Shown one piece after another: positions 25,592 through 35,264 of a stretch of DNA of 64,000 nucleotides. Numbering within the stretch: the first letter of the stretch is position 1; each line of letters opens with the position of its first letter. Source of the stretch: Aliirhizobium wenxiniae (lineage in GTDB: Bacteria > Pseudomonadota > Alphaproteobacteria > Rhizobiales > Rhizobiaceae); assembly GCF_014201355.1 (NCBI RefSeq), contig NZ_JACHEG010000001.1, positions 62,001 through 126,000 on the forward strand. The letters run 5' to 3'. The notes under the pieces are model-generated. The model was not told the DNA's origin. It saw only the letters and a list, made by a program, of their open reading frames with translations, and made no database searches. The position numbers and the translations under genes are program-made.

Positions 25592-27349
25592 ATGAACCTT
25601 TTTGCTGACTTCGATAAAAGAATTAAGAACGCGCTCGAAACAATTGATATTATCAAGGAAAAGCGCAGCGAAGTCGATTTCGGACGACTGACCGTCGAGC
25701 CGCCACGCGACCAGAGCCACGGCGATGTGGCAACCAATGCAGCCATGGTCCTGGCAAAGCCGCTCGGCACCAATCCGCGCGCGCTTGCCGACCTGATTTC
25801 GGCAGCACTGCGCAATGACCCCGATGTCAGCGAAGTTTCCGTGGCCGGACCCGGTTTTATCAACATCCGTCTTTCGACCGTCTACTGGCAGCGCATTCTG
25901 AGCTCGATGATCGAGGCCGGTACCGATTATGGCCGCTCGGCCGTCGGTGCGGGCAAGAAGACCAATGTCGAATATGTCTCGGCGAACCCGACTGGACCGA
26001 TGCATGTCGGCCACTGCCGCGGCGCTGTCGTCGGCGACGCTCTGGCCAACCTTCTATCCTTTGCCGGCTATGATGTCGTGAAGGAATATTACATCAACGA
26101 TGCTGGCGGGCAGATCGAGGTGCTCGCTCGCTCCGTCTTCCTGCGTTACCGCGAGGCGCTGGGTGAGGATATCGGCGAAATCCCCGCCGGCCTTTATCCG
26201 GGCGATTATCTCGTTCCGGTCGGCAAGGAGCTTGCGGAAGAGTTCGGCCCGCGGCTGCATAACATGCCGGAAGAAGAGTGGCTCCCGCTCGTCAAGGATC
26301 GTGCCGTTGCCGCGATGATGGTGATGATCCGCGAGGATCTTGAAGCCCTCAACGTTCACCACGACGTGTTCTTCTCCGAGCGTACGCTGCATGCGGAAGG
26401 CGCCAAGCTGATCCGCGCTGCGATCAATGATCTGACCTTCAAGGGCCATGTCTACAAGGGCAAGCTGCCGCCGCCGAAGGGGCAGCTGCCGGAAGATTGG
26501 GAAGATCGCGACCAGACGCTGTTCCGCTCGACGGAAGTCGGTGACGATATCGATCGTCCTCTGATCAAGTCCGATGGCAGCTACACCTATTTCGCCGCCG
26601 ACGTCGCCTACTTCAAGGAGAAGTACGACCGCGGCTTTGACGAGATGATCTATGTACTCGGCGCTGATCACGGCGGCTACGTCAAGCGGCTCGAGGCTGT
26701 TGCCCGCGCAGTGTCAGATGGCAAGGCGAAGTTGACCGTGCTTCTGTGCCAGCTGGTCAAGCTTTATCGCGATGGCGAGCCGGTGAAGATGTCGAAGCGC
26801 TCCGGCGATTTCGTCACATTGCGCGAAGTCGTCGATGAGGTCGGCCGTGATTCGGTCCGCTTCATGATGCTTTACCGTAAGAATTCCGAGCCTCTGGACT
26901 TCGATTTCGCAAAAGTTACTGAGCAATCGAAGGATAACCCGGTCTTTTACGTCCAGTATGCACATGCGCGCTGCATGTCTGTATTCCGGCAGGCTAAGGA
27001 TGCGTTTCCGGATCTTGATATCGATTCGCTCGATCTCGCCTCGACGGTCGGTGAAATAACGGATCCGAACGAGTTGCAGCTAGTTGGCAAGCTCGCCGAA
27101 TACCCGCGAATCGTCGAAAGCGCAGCGCTTTCGCAGGAGCCGCATCGCATAGCGTTTTACCTCTATGATCTGGCCAGCTTCTTCCATGCGCATTGGAATA
27201 AAGGTAAGGAACAACCTGAATTACGTTTTGTTAACGATAAAAACCGAGAATTGAGCATCGCCAGACTTGGGCTGGTGCGTGCAGTCGCTTCCGTATTGAG
27301 GTCTGGCCTCACAATTACGGGTACGGCTGCGCCGGAGGAGATGCGCTAA
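25592..27349 (+). CDS. argS: Arginyl-tRNA synthetase
   Basis: A 585-residue class I synthetase. HIGH motif as HVGHCRG in [19 protein letters not shown] (about 133-140), KMSKR in [18 protein letters not shown], and the N-terminal Add1 domain ([17 protein letters not shown]). A C-terminal DALR anticodon domain ends the protein. It charges tRNA-Arg. It is the second gene of the dgt run. The last 40 residues end close to the stop and there is a 65-base gap to the SPOR gene. Confidence 0.98.
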   Translation: MNLFADFDKRIKNALETIDIIKEKRSEVDFGRLTVEPPRDQSHGDVATNAAMVLAKPLGTNPRALADLISAALRNDPDVSEVSVAGPGFINIRLSTVYWQRILSSMIEAGTDYGRSAVGAGKKTNVEYVSANPTGPMHVGHCRGAVVGDALANLLSFAGYDVVKEYYINDAGGQIEVLARSVFLRYREALGEDIGEIPAGLYPGDYLVPVGKELAEEFGPRLHNMPEEEWLPLVKDRAVAAMMVMIREDLEALNVHHDVFFSERTLHAEGAKLIRAAINDLTFKGHVYKGKLPPPKGQLPEDWEDRDQTLFRSTEVGDDIDRPLIKSDGSYTYFAADVAYFKEKYDRGFDEMIYVLGADHGGYVKRLEAVARAVSDGKAKLTVLLCQLVKLYRDGEPVKMSKRSGDFVTLREVVDEVGRDSVRFMMLYRKNSEPLDFDFAKVTEQSKDNPVFYVQYAHARCMSVFRQAKDAFPDLDIDSLDLASTVGEITDPNELQLVGKLAEYPRIVESAALSQEPHRIAFYLYDLASFFHAHWNKGKEQPELRFVNDKNRELSIARLGLVRAVASVLRSGLTITGTAAPEEMR

Positions 27350-27414
27350 AAACGCCCTCATTTGCCCATATTGCTCTGGCAGAAGCGTAGTAATATAGGT
27401 GAGTGGACGACATC

Positions 27415-30400
27415 ATGGCGGATAATAACCTTGCGCGTAGCCGGAATGATGTGCCGGAATTTTTTGCTGATGGTGATCCGTTAGCTGAACTGGCGCGGAT
27501 CGTCGGTTATGAGGATCGGGTTGTTGCAAACCCGGCTCCTCCTGTTGCCGAGCCCGTAGCGGCAAGGCGAACCGATCCGGTCTTCAACCTTGAAGATGAG
27601 CTTCTCCGCGAGTTCGAGCGTTACGATGCGCCTCGGCTCGATCCTGTCGATGATCTGGTCGTTACAGAGCCTCCGATCGCTGCGATGGATGATGTTTCCG
27701 TCGAGCCTGCGTTCGAAGGCGACCGGTTTGTTTTCGCCCTCGATCAGGCAGCAGGCGAAGATCGGGCACAGGCTGAAGGCGATCCGCTGGAGCAGTGGGC
27801 ATCAGACGACGTTTCGCATGGGGCCGTAGCTTCGAACGTTGAGGCTGCAGATTACGAAGCAGACTTGATCGATGGCGGCGATCGCGAGGTTGCCAATCAG
27901 TCTTACGTCGAAAGCCTTTCGGAACCTCTCCACGCAGAACTCGAAGAGGCCGGCTCGTGGCGTGCGCCGAGTGAGCCTGTCGATGCAGTTCCTGCGTATC
28001 AAGCCACTTCTTCGGTAGATCAGGATCTGTCCTTCGACGAATTCGATCTGGCCGCAGAATTGGAAACGTCCTTCGTTTCGACGCCGGTTGTCGCCCCCGT
28101 TGTTGAGGCGCAGCCTCAATCTGTGGAATCTCAGTCGCCGCCGATGGATGCGAAACGTAAAGGGGCAGGGTATACCCCAAGCTTCCGCATGCCTCTTGCC
28201 AACTTCCAGTCAGGCGCCGGCGTGGCCTCCCACCAGCGGACAGAGGCCAAGGTCGAGCCGCAGGCTGCTCCGGTAAAGATTGAGCCGATTTCTTTCGATG
28301 CATGGAATGTGGCTGCGCCGGTGTCGGCTGCGGTTTCTGCCCCTGTCGTCTCGGCTTTGCCAATCCCCTCGATGGATATTCCCCTTGCAGGCCCGGCTGA
28401 GCCGATTGCTGCCAAGGTTGTTGTCCCGGTCGGGGAGGTCGAGCCGGATCTGCCGAGAGATCAGTTCTCTGATCTGGATGCCCTTCTTTCAGGCGTCGAT
28501 AATTATTCCGTCTCCTCGCGCACTGTTGCTCCGGTCGTTGAGACCGTGCAGTTTGCTGTAGACAGCGAACTCCCGTCGCCGGTTCCCGCGCAGCCGCAGG
28601 TATACGAAGCTCCCACAGCACCATCTGTTCCAGCCGAATCGGTCGATGAAGCCTCCGATCCATTCGCCGACCTGGATTTCGAATTGGCGCTCGACGCTCT
28701 GGAACTCGACCTGACGGATATGGTGGTCGAGGAGAATAGCAAGGTTGTTGCTCCCGTCGTTGCCGCTGTTGACCCCAATGTCTCCGCTCCTGCAGCGGTT
28801 GCTCCTGTAACGCAGCCTGCTTCGGCCCCAGTCGCCTCTACGGCTGTTGCAGCGCCTGTCTATGCTGCTGCACCTGCACCTGTATATTCTGCTTCACCGG
28901 CATTCGATCTCGAGCCTGAGGACGATGTCCCGTTCGATCCGGCTCTTCTTTCCGAACCTGACGAACAGCCGGAAGCGATTGCAGAACTCGATGTGCCGGC
29001 CCTTCCTGTAGAGGAGAAGGAAGAGCAGCCTGTTTATCGGAACGATTTCGATCTCGATATCGACGCTGAACTCGCCTCTCTTCTGGAGGCGCCTGAGACT
29101 ACCGCATCGCTCCAGCGCGGAAGTGCCCAGCCGCAGCTCGCGGCCGTGGCCGCTGCACCGGCTGGTCAGAAATCCGTTTACGCGGATCTGGATGATTTCG
29201 AGCGGGCTCTCGAAGAGGATTTCCGCCGCAGTCTTGCAACCCCGCTTACCGCCAACGAAGGTTATGCTCAGGCCGAAGACTATGAGCAGAATGTCGATGA
29301 CGTCGAACAGCGTGGATCTTCGCGACGCTGGATTGCCCCTCTCGTTGCCGTTGGTGTTGTCGCCGTTTGCGGCGCGGGTGCCTTTGCATGGTTTGGAAAC
29401 TCCACGTCCGGTCTTGGCGGAAATGGTGAGCCGATGGTGATCGCTGCCGACAGCGAGCCGGTCAAGATTGCGCCGGCGAACCCGGGCGGCAAGACCGTGC
29501 CCAACCAGGACAAGGCCGTTTACGACCGCGTTGCCGGTGCAGGATCGGAAACTCCCAAGCAGCAGCAGCTTATTTCTAGCAGTGAAGAGCCGGTTGACGT
29601 CGTCCAGAAAACTCTGATGCCGGATACTCTTCCGCTTGAAGGGGAAAACGACGTGCAGATGACCGACGTCGCAGAGACCGAGGATCCGCGCCTTCTGCCG
29701 CAGGATCAGCAGCAGGTCGGTGAACAGCAGGCCGTCACGGTTATGCCGCGCAAGGTCAAGACAATGATCGTTCGCGCCGACGGCAAGCTGGTCGAGCAGG
29801 AAGTAGAACCTGCCGCTGCGGCAAAAATCGCTGCGGCTCCGGTTCGGGCTGATGCTCCGGCACAGCAAACGGCTGCAGCCTTCCCGACTGCCGCCCCGGC
29901 TCCTGCCGCACCTTCGACAGGTGTCGTTCCGGTCTCGGCCCCAGCCGATACTGTGTCGACAATGCCAGTTGCCGCCCAGGCTCCGGCATCGATTGAGCAA
30001 CTGGCGGATACCGCACCGGCTCCCGCCGTTCGGGCTCCCGTTCCGGCCACCCGTCCTTCGGCTCAGCCGGCCAATGTCGTCGCCAGTGTCAGTGATCAGG
30101 GCAATGTTCGCACCGCAGCACCTGCCACCGCCGCCGCTCCGGCTGCGCAGAATACGCAGGTGGCTTCGCTTGGCGAAGGTGGATACGTGATCCAGATTGC
30201 TTCGCTGCCGTCCCAGGCCGATGCGCAGAAGTCTTACCAGAGCCTTTCGAATAAGTTCGGCAGTGTGATTGGTGGACGCGGCGTTGATATCAAGGCAGCA
30301 GAAATTGCTGGCAAGGGGACTTTCTACCGCGTCCGTATCCCGGCCGGCAGCAAGGAGCAGGCGGTCGCGCTCTGCGAAAAATATCGCTCGGCTGGCGGCA

Positions 30401-30420
30401 GCTGCCTTGTGGCGCGATAA
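27415..30420 (+). CDS. SPOR-domain protein with very long Pro/Ala/Val-rich region
   Basis: A 1001-residue protein. Residues 1-630 are a low-complexity region rich in Ala, Pro, Val and acidic residues, probably disordered and cytoplasmic. One transmembrane segment (RRWIAPLVAVGVVAVCGAGA, about 638-660) follows, then a Pro/Ala-rich periplasmic linker and a C-terminal SPOR domain (GGYVIQIASLPSQADAQKSY, about 923-1001). SPOR domains bind denuded glycan at septa, so it is a probable cell-division protein. ATG 27415 is preferred to GTG 27403. In most relatives this position is held by a SPOR protein; the length is on the high side. Confidence 0.88.
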   Translation: MADNNLARSRNDVPEFFADGDPLAELARIVGYEDRVVANPAPPVAEPVAARRTDPVFNLEDELLREFERYDAPRLDPVDDLVVTEPPIAAMDDVSVEPAFEGDRFVFALDQAAGEDRAQAEGDPLEQWASDDVSHGAVASNVEAADYEADLIDGGDREVANQSYVESLSEPLHAELEEAGSWRAPSEPVDAVPAYQATSSVDQDLSFDEFDLAAELETSFVSTPVVAPVVEAQPQSVESQSPPMDAKRKGAGYTPSFRMPLANFQSGAGVASHQRTEAKVEPQAAPVKIEPISFDAWNVAAPVSAAVSAPVVSALPIPSMDIPLAGPAEPIAAKVVVPVGEVEPDLPRDQFSDLDALLSGVDNYSVSSRTVAPVVETVQFAVDSELPSPVPAQPQVYEAPTAPSVPAESVDEASDPFADLDFELALDALELDLTDMVVEENSKVVAPVVAAVDPNVSAPAAVAPVTQPASAPVASTAVAAPVYAAAPAPVYSASPAFDLEPEDDVPFDPALLSEPDEQPEAIAELDVPALPVEEKEEQPVYRNDFDLDIDAELASLLEAPETTASLQRGSAQPQLAAVAAAPAGQKSVYADLDDFERALEEDFRRSLATPLTANEGYAQAEDYEQNVDDVEQRGSSRRWIAPLVAVGVVAVCGAGAFAWFGNSTSGLGGNGEPMVIAADSEPVKIAPANPGGKTVPNQDKAVYDRVAGAGSETPKQQQLISSSEEPVDVVQKTLMPDTLPLEGENDVQMTDVAETEDPRLLPQDQQQVGEQQAVTVMPRKVKTMIVRADGKLVEQEVEPAAAAKIAAAPVRADAPAQQTAAAFPTAAPAPAAPSTGVVPVSAPADTVSTMPVAAQAPASIEQLADTAPAPAVRAPVPATRPSAQPANVVASVSDQGNVRTAAPATAAAPAAQNTQVASLGEGGYVIQIASLPSQADAQKSYQSLSNKFGSVIGGRGVDIKAAEIAGKGTFYRVRIPAGSKEQAVALCEKYRSAGGSCLVAR

Positions 30421-30439
30421 GTCCTGATTCAGCCTGAAC

Positions 30440-30467
30440 AGACGGGGCGCGTGGCGCCCCGTTTTTC
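30440..30467 (+). terminator. Intrinsic terminator after the SPOR gene
   Basis: ACGGGGCGC/GCGCCCCGT forms a 9-bp perfect stem with a two-base core loop (GT), followed by TTTTTCG. It begins 20 bases after the stop codon. Confidence 0.85.
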
Positions 30468-30473
30468 GTTAGG

Positions 30474-30518
30474 GCAATTCCAGCAAAAGTGGAAAGCCGG
30501 TTTTGCTTACGGAAATGC
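30474..30518. repeat. Palindromic intergenic element (rhizobial repeat type)
   Basis: A 45-base imperfect palindrome: GCAATTCC...CAAAA on the left and TTTTG...GGAAATGC on the right. It resembles the GCAATTCC...GGAATTGC palindromes scattered between genes in rhizobial genomes. Only one copy was noticed in this window, so assignment to a repeat family is from memory. Confidence 0.4.
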
Positions 30519-30546
30519 TCCAGATCATCACAGCAGGTAGTTTGAT

Positions 30547-31563
30547 ATGAGTGTTTCGAAATCCATGATTCTCGGCGCCAGCGGCGCAACTTTGACTGCC
30601 GACGAAATCTCGCTCTATCGTGATGAGCGGCCCTGGGGGTTCATTCTCTTCGCCCGCAACTGCATCGAACTTCCCCAGATTGCCGATCTCGTCGCCGCCA
30701 TGCGTGACGCAGTCGGCCGGCCGAATGCGCCGGTTCTGATCGATCAGGAGGGAGGTCGCGTACAGCGCATCCGCCCGCCCATGATCGAGCGTTATCCTTC
30801 GGCCACCGCCCTGGGCGAAATCTATCGGCAAGACAGAGAAAAGGGCTTGCGCGCAGCCTGGCTGATGTCGCGCCTGCATGCCTTCGATCTCATGAAGCTC
30901 GGCGTGACTGTCGATTGCCTCCCTGTCCTCGATGTTCCTGTCGAGGGGGCGAGCAATGTCATCGGTGATCGCGCCTACGGGTTCGATCCGCAAACGGTAG
31001 CATCAATGGGGAGGGCAGCAGCCGAAGGGCTGAAGGCGGGTGGCATGCTGCCGATCATGAAGCATATGCCGGGCCATGGTCGAGGCATGGCCGATTCGCA
31101 TCATGAACTGCCGGTCGTCACCGCCTCGCGCGCCGAACTCGAGGGGCATGACTTCGTACCCTTCGTCGCGATGAAGGACGAGTTGATGGCAATGAGCGCA
31201 CATATCGTCTTCACCGCCTATGACGATCGCGACCCGGCAACGATTTCGCCGGTGGTGATCGAAGAGGTCATTCGCGGTCATATCGGCTTTGACGGCCTGC
31301 TGGTCTCGGACGACACATCGATGAATGCCCTTAAGGGCACAATCGGCGAACGCGCCGCACGAATCATGGGGGGAGGTTGCGATATTGTCTTGCATTGCAA
31401 CGGCCTCATGGACGAAATGAAAGCGGTGGTGAAGGAAGTTGTGCCTTTGTCGGGTAAGGCTTTGCAGCGCGCCGAGGCCGTCGAACTCGGCTTCGCAGCT
31501 CCCGATGCGTCCGACGAGCAGGCGCTGCGCGCAGAGTTTCACGAAATGATGGCGGTCGCCTGA
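30547..31563 (+). CDS. nagZ: Beta-N-acetylhexosaminidase (glycoside hydrolase family 3)
   Basis: A 338-residue cytoplasmic GH3 enzyme. The family signature KHMPGHGRGMADSHHELP is present; the nucleophile Asp lies in LLVSDDTSMNAL. It starts with a short N-terminus (MSVSKSMILGASGATLTADEI) and ends in a helical tail. It removes N-acetylglucosamine from recycled anhydro-muropeptides, which also feeds AmpR/AmpC induction where present. AGGT with a seven-base spacing precedes ATG 30547. scpA follows after 36 bases, so nagZ-scpA-scpB is likely one operon. Confidence 0.94.
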   Translation: MSVSKSMILGASGATLTADEISLYRDERPWGFILFARNCIELPQIADLVAAMRDAVGRPNAPVLIDQEGGRVQRIRPPMIERYPSATALGEIYRQDREKGLRAAWLMSRLHAFDLMKLGVTVDCLPVLDVPVEGASNVIGDRAYGFDPQTVASMGRAAAEGLKAGGMLPIMKHMPGHGRGMADSHHELPVVTASRAELEGHDFVPFVAMKDELMAMSAHIVFTAYDDRDPATISPVVIEEVIRGHIGFDGLLVSDDTSMNALKGTIGERAARIMGGGCDIVLHCNGLMDEMKAVVKEVVPLSGKALQRAEAVELGFAAPDASDEQALRAEFHEMMAVA

Positions 31564-31599
31564 CGAGGTAGGACTGCCGAACGAGAGAGGTGGACTGGT

Positions 31600-32436
31600 T
31601 TGGCGGGGAATTCGGGGCAGGGCGCCATTCCTATGGACAAGCTCTGGCAGGACGTTTCCGAGCGTGCTGCCGACGACCCGGCACTTGTCATCGATGTTGC
31701 CGGCTTCGAAGGTCCGCTCGATCTGCTTCTGCATCTGGCACGTAGCCAGAAGGTGGACCTCGCGCGCATCTCCGTGCTCGCGCTTGCCGAACAATATCTT
31801 CTCTTCGTCGATAGCGCGAGGCGCGTGCGCATCGAGCTTGCCGCCGACTATCTGGTGATGGCGGCATGGCTTGCTTACCTGAAATCACGTTTGCTCATTC
31901 CCCAGCAGGTCAAGGGTGATGATGGCCCGACCGGCGAAGAAATGGCGGCGACGCTCGCCTTTCGTCTGCGGCGCCTGGAGGCGATGCGGGAAGCGGCAAG
32001 CCAGCTTGTCAATCGCAACCGGCTGGGACGTGATGTCTTTGCCCGTGGCGCACCGGAACATATTCCGCATCGCGTCCAATCCGCCTACGATGCTAGCCTC
32101 TACGATCTCTTGTCAGCCTACGCCAATCTTCGGCAGCGCACGGCGATCACCCAGGTCACGATCGAGAGGCGTAAGGTCTGGTCGCTGGTCGATGCGCGTG
32201 AGTTGCTGACGCGCATGCTGGGCGAGATTGCTGACTGGACGGCATTGCAGACGTATCTGCTTCCCTATCTGCCGCCGGAGGATCGGGTGACGGCAACTGC
32301 AAGCGCATTTGCCGCATCTCTGGAACTCGTGCGTGAGGGCAAGTTGGAGATCCGCCAGGACGGCGCCTTCCAGCCGATTTATCTTCGTGGTGGCAACCGG
32401 CAGCGATCGGCCCATTTGCCCGGAGGTGGCGAATGA
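31600..32436 (+). CDS. scpA: Segregation and condensation protein A
   Basis: A 278-residue kleisin. The ScpA signature is present: VAGFEGPLDLLLHLARSQKVDLARISVLALAEQYL, then LEMAADYL-like IELAADYLVMAAWLAYLKSRLLIP. The C-terminal winged helix contains RTAITQVTIERRKVWSLVDARELL. With ScpB it completes the SMC condensin complex. The start is TTG 31600, with AGAGAGG a few bases upstream, or ATG 31633. It overlaps scpB by four bases (ATGA). Confidence 0.93.
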   Translation: MAGNSGQGAIPMDKLWQDVSERAADDPALVIDVAGFEGPLDLLLHLARSQKVDLARISVLALAEQYLLFVDSARRVRIELAADYLVMAAWLAYLKSRLLIPQQVKGDDGPTGEEMAATLAFRLRRLEAMREAASQLVNRNRLGRDVFARGAPEHIPHRVQSAYDASLYDLLSAYANLRQRTAITQVTIERRKVWSLVDARELLTRMLGEIADWTALQTYLLPYLPPEDRVTATASAFAASLELVREGKLEIRQDGAFQPIYLRGGNRQRSAHLPGGGE

Positions 32437-33161
32437 CGTCCGGAACTGACGGGATCAAAACCTTTTCGAACGCTGCTCATGAGTTGGATGACGGTCATAG
32501 CGGGCGGTTTTCGGACCTCGAAGCTGAGCGCATCGCCGAGGCACTGATCTTTGCCTCGGCCGAGCCTGTTCCCGAGCGATTTCTGGCCGACAGGCTGCCG
32601 CGAGGGACGGATATCCCGGCGCTTCTGGCTCGACTTGCCGAAAACTATGCCGGCCGGGGTGTCAATCTTGTCCGCATGGCAGACTGCTGGGCCTTCCGCA
32701 CGGCTCCCGATCTTTCCTTTGTTATCCGCAAGGATGATAACGAGGTCAGAAAGCTGTCGCGTGCTGCGCTCGAAGTGCTGGCGATCATAGCCTATCATCA
32801 GCCCGTCACTCGCGCGGAGATCGAGGATATTCGTGGCGTTCAAACCTCCAAGGGTACGCTCGACGTGCTGATGGAGGCAGGCTGGGTCCGTTTTCGCGGC
32901 CGCAGGCGATCACCCGGTCGCCCGGTCACGCTCGGGACCACAACGGATTTTCTCGATCATTTCGGTATCGAGGAACTGCGTGATCTGCCAGGACTGGAAG
33001 AGTTGAAGGGCGCCGGCCTGTTGAGCGGCCGTATACCGCCGGGGTTCCATATTCCCATGCCAGGTGCGGATACTGATCTGTCGGATGAAGAAGATCCAAT
33101 CACTCAGCTTGATCTTGAGGAACTTGGTCTGCTGAGCCCTGGCGGTGCTTCGGACGATTAG
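32433..33161 (+). CDS. scpB: Segregation and condensation protein B
   Basis: A 242-residue protein: two winged-helix domains with EAERIAEALIFASAEPV near the N-terminus and the conserved block LSRAALEVLAIIAYHQPVTRAEIEDIRGV, then GRRRSPGRPVTLGTTTDFLDHFGIEELRDLP. The start ATG overlaps the scpA stop, indicating translational coupling. ScpB binds ScpA and regulates the SMC ATPase. A 154-base gap follows before tatA. Confidence 0.94.
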   Translation: MTSGTDGIKTFSNAAHELDDGHSGRFSDLEAERIAEALIFASAEPVPERFLADRLPRGTDIPALLARLAENYAGRGVNLVRMADCWAFRTAPDLSFVIRKDDNEVRKLSRAALEVLAIIAYHQPVTRAEIEDIRGVQTSKGTLDVLMEAGWVRFRGRRRSPGRPVTLGTTTDFLDHFGIEELRDLPGLEELKGAGLLSGRIPPGFHIPMPGADTDLSDEEDPITQLDLEELGLLSPGGASDD

Positions 33162-33315
33162 AGTTCGCAACTTATCGCAGCGCGTGTATCGGCGGCTAAT
33201 GATCTCGCATGGCGCTAACGACCGCGTGATTACCGATGTATCATGCAAATTTGCTGTTTGAAAAAGCGCCACAAAGCGCTTACATCGAAGACTAATTCGA
33301 ATTGGAGTTGGACTA

Positions 33316-33528
33316 ATGGGTTCTTTCAGTGTGTGGCATTGGCTGATCGTTCTGGTCATCGTGCTCGTCTTGTTCGGGCGTGGTAAGATTCCGGAGCTGA
33401 TGGGCGACGTCGCAAAGGGCATCAAGAGCTTCAAGAAGGGCATGACCGACGAGGACGCTCCGGAAACGACCACTGCGAAGACCGTCGACCACAAGGCTGA
33501 CGAGGCGAAGGAAACCACCCGGTCTTAG
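33316..33528 (+). CDS. tatA: Sec-independent translocase subunit TatA
   Basis: A 70-residue protein with one N-terminal membrane helix ([15 protein letters not shown]), the hinge [21 protein letters not shown] with its FG-[RKP] turn, and a short charged tail. GGAG precedes the ATG. TatA forms the variable translocation pore. Here it is followed by tatB (33 bases) and tatC as a canonical tatABC operon. Confidence 0.95.
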   Translation: MGSFSVWHWLIVLVIVLVLFGRGKIPELMGDVAKGIKSFKKGMTDEDAPETTTAKTVDHKADEAKETTRS

Positions 33529-33561
33529 TAGAACGGGTAGGGGCTTCAGGAGCTTCGTTGC

Positions 33562-34395
33562 ATGTTTGATATCGGTTGGACCGAACTGCTCGTCATTGCG
33601 GTCGTACTTATTGTTGTGGTCGGTCCGAAGGATCTGCCACCCATGATCCGCGCATTTGGTAAGATGACAGCCAACTTCCGCAAGATGGCTGGCGATTTTC
33701 GTACGCAGTTCGATGAAGCCTTGCGTGAAGCGGATATGGATGACGTCCGCAAAACCATATCGGATGCGCAAAAGCTCAATCCGACCAATGCCCTGCGTGA
33801 TGCGATCAATCCGCTGAGGCAGATGGGGCAGGACATCAAGTCGGACCTGCAGAAGGCGACGCAGATTCCTAGTCCTCTCGCCGAAAACACGACCGAGCTT
33901 TCGCCGACAGATGCTGAGGCGCAGCAGTCGATCGAAGGGGCCGAGCCGATTTCTGCTGCTCCTGAGGTTCCGGCAAGCGTTGAGCCGGCTGCCGCTGCAA
34001 CAGCTGCTCCTGCGGCAGTGGCCGCAAATGTGGCGTCAGCGCCGGTAACGTCGGCACCCGTTGTTGCCGATACAAAAAATCTCGCTCAACCGGTGCCTAT
34101 GGCTGCGACGCCGGTCAAGGCAGAGACTGCCGTTGCAAAGCCTCGTGCACCCCGCAAGTCCCCGGTGAAGGCCGGCGGAGAGGCCAAGGTGCGCAGCAAG
34201 TCTGGCAAGACTTCCGCGGGTTCCAGCACGACGGCTGCAGAGATCGCGCCTCTGGCTGAAAAGCCCAAACGGGCGAAGGCCGTGTCGAAGAAGATTGTCG
34301 AAACCGCATCCGTTGCTGTCGAAGCACCGGTTGCCAAAGCGCCCGCCCGCAAGCGCGCGTCTAAAAAGACTGATACGCCGAAGGACGAAGCATGA
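33562..34395 (+). CDS. tatB: Sec-independent translocase subunit TatB
   Basis: A 277-residue protein. Residues 1-35 are the TatB helix and hinge (FDIGWTELLVIAVVLIVVVG, PKDLPPMIRAFGK); an amphipathic helix and then a long Ala/Pro/Lys-rich tail follow (from about residue 95). That tail is longer than in E. coli TatB (171 residues) but extended TatB tails are common in rhizobia. TatB and TatC form the receptor for twin-arginine signals; CpdB at the window start is a likely client. Its stop overlaps the tatC start. Confidence 0.94.
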   Translation: MFDIGWTELLVIAVVLIVVVGPKDLPPMIRAFGKMTANFRKMAGDFRTQFDEALREADMDDVRKTISDAQKLNPTNALRDAINPLRQMGQDIKSDLQKATQIPSPLAENTTELSPTDAEAQQSIEGAEPISAAPEVPASVEPAAAATAAPAAVAANVASAPVTSAPVVADTKNLAQPVPMAATPVKAETAVAKPRAPRKSPVKAGGEAKVRSKSGKTSAGSSTTAAEIAPLAEKPKRAKAVSKKIVETASVAVEAPVAKAPARKRASKKTDTPKDEA

Positions 34396-35213
34396 GCGAC
34401 TACGAGGACAAGCCGCAGCCGCTTATCGAGCATTTGATGGAACTGCGCACCCGACTGATGTGGTCGATCGGCGCCTTCTTTATTGCTTTCGTCGTCTGCT
34501 TCTTCTTTGCCAAACAGTTGTTCAACCTGCTCGTCATTCCCTACAAATGGGCTGTAGTCTGGGCGGGGCTGGATATCGCCAAGTCCGAGCTGATCTACAC
34601 CGCGCCACAGGAATTTTTCTTCACCCAGGTGAAGGTCGCGATGTTCGGCGCATTGGTAATTGCGTTTCCGGTGATCGCGTCACAGATCTACAAGTTCGTC
34701 GCACCTGGCCTTTACAAGAACGAGCGCTCGGCATTCCTGCCGTTCCTGATCGCGTCCCCGATTCTGTTCCTTCTGGGTGGCGCACTGGTTTATTTCTTCT
34801 TCACGCCGATGGTAATGTGGTTCTTCCTTGCCATGCAGCAGGCCCCGACAGAAGGTGAAGTTGGTATTTCACTTTTGCCGCGCGTGTCTGAATATCTGAG
34901 CCTGATCATGACGCTGGTCCTGTCCTTCGGTCTGGTCTTCCAGCTGCCGGTCGTCACCACGCTGCTCGCCCGCGTCGGCCTGCTGACAAGCGACTGGCTC
35001 AAGGAAAAGCGAAAATATGCCATCGTTATCGCATTTATCGCTGCAGCAATCCTGACGCCGCCAGATCCGATGTCTCAGATCGGTCTTGCTATACCGACCA
35101 TCCTTCTCTACGAGATTTCCATCTATGCCGCGCGACTCGTCGAGCGCAAACGCAGTGAAGATTCTGAAACTGCAGAATCTTCCTCGGAAGTCGCCGAGAC
35201 CGATAAGGCTTGA
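34392..35213 (+). CDS. tatC: Sec-independent translocase subunit TatC
   Basis: A 273-residue polytopic protein with six hydrophobic segments. The TatC N-terminal motif QPLIEHLMELRTRLMWS is present, and the first periplasmic loop contains LIYTAPQEFFFTQVK. The C-terminus is an acidic, Ser-rich cytosolic tail. ATGA overlap with tatB. Confidence 0.96.
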   Translation: MSDYEDKPQPLIEHLMELRTRLMWSIGAFFIAFVVCFFFAKQLFNLLVIPYKWAVVWAGLDIAKSELIYTAPQEFFFTQVKVAMFGALVIAFPVIASQIYKFVAPGLYKNERSAFLPFLIASPILFLLGGALVYFFFTPMVMWFFLAMQQAPTEGEVGISLLPRVSEYLSLIMTLVLSFGLVFQLPVVTTLLARVGLLTSDWLKEKRKYAIVIAFIAAAILTPPDPMSQIGLAIPTILLYEISIYAARLVERKRSEDSETAESSSEVAETDKA

Positions 35214-35264
35214 GGATTTTCCTGGCCTGATGCGCGCGGCGTCTCGCGTTGAAGGCTAGGGATT

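Noticed and set aside
28894..30000. 368-codon minus-strand reading frame
   Set aside because: Antisense of the Ala/Pro/Val-rich SPOR gene, where low-complexity codons keep other frames open.
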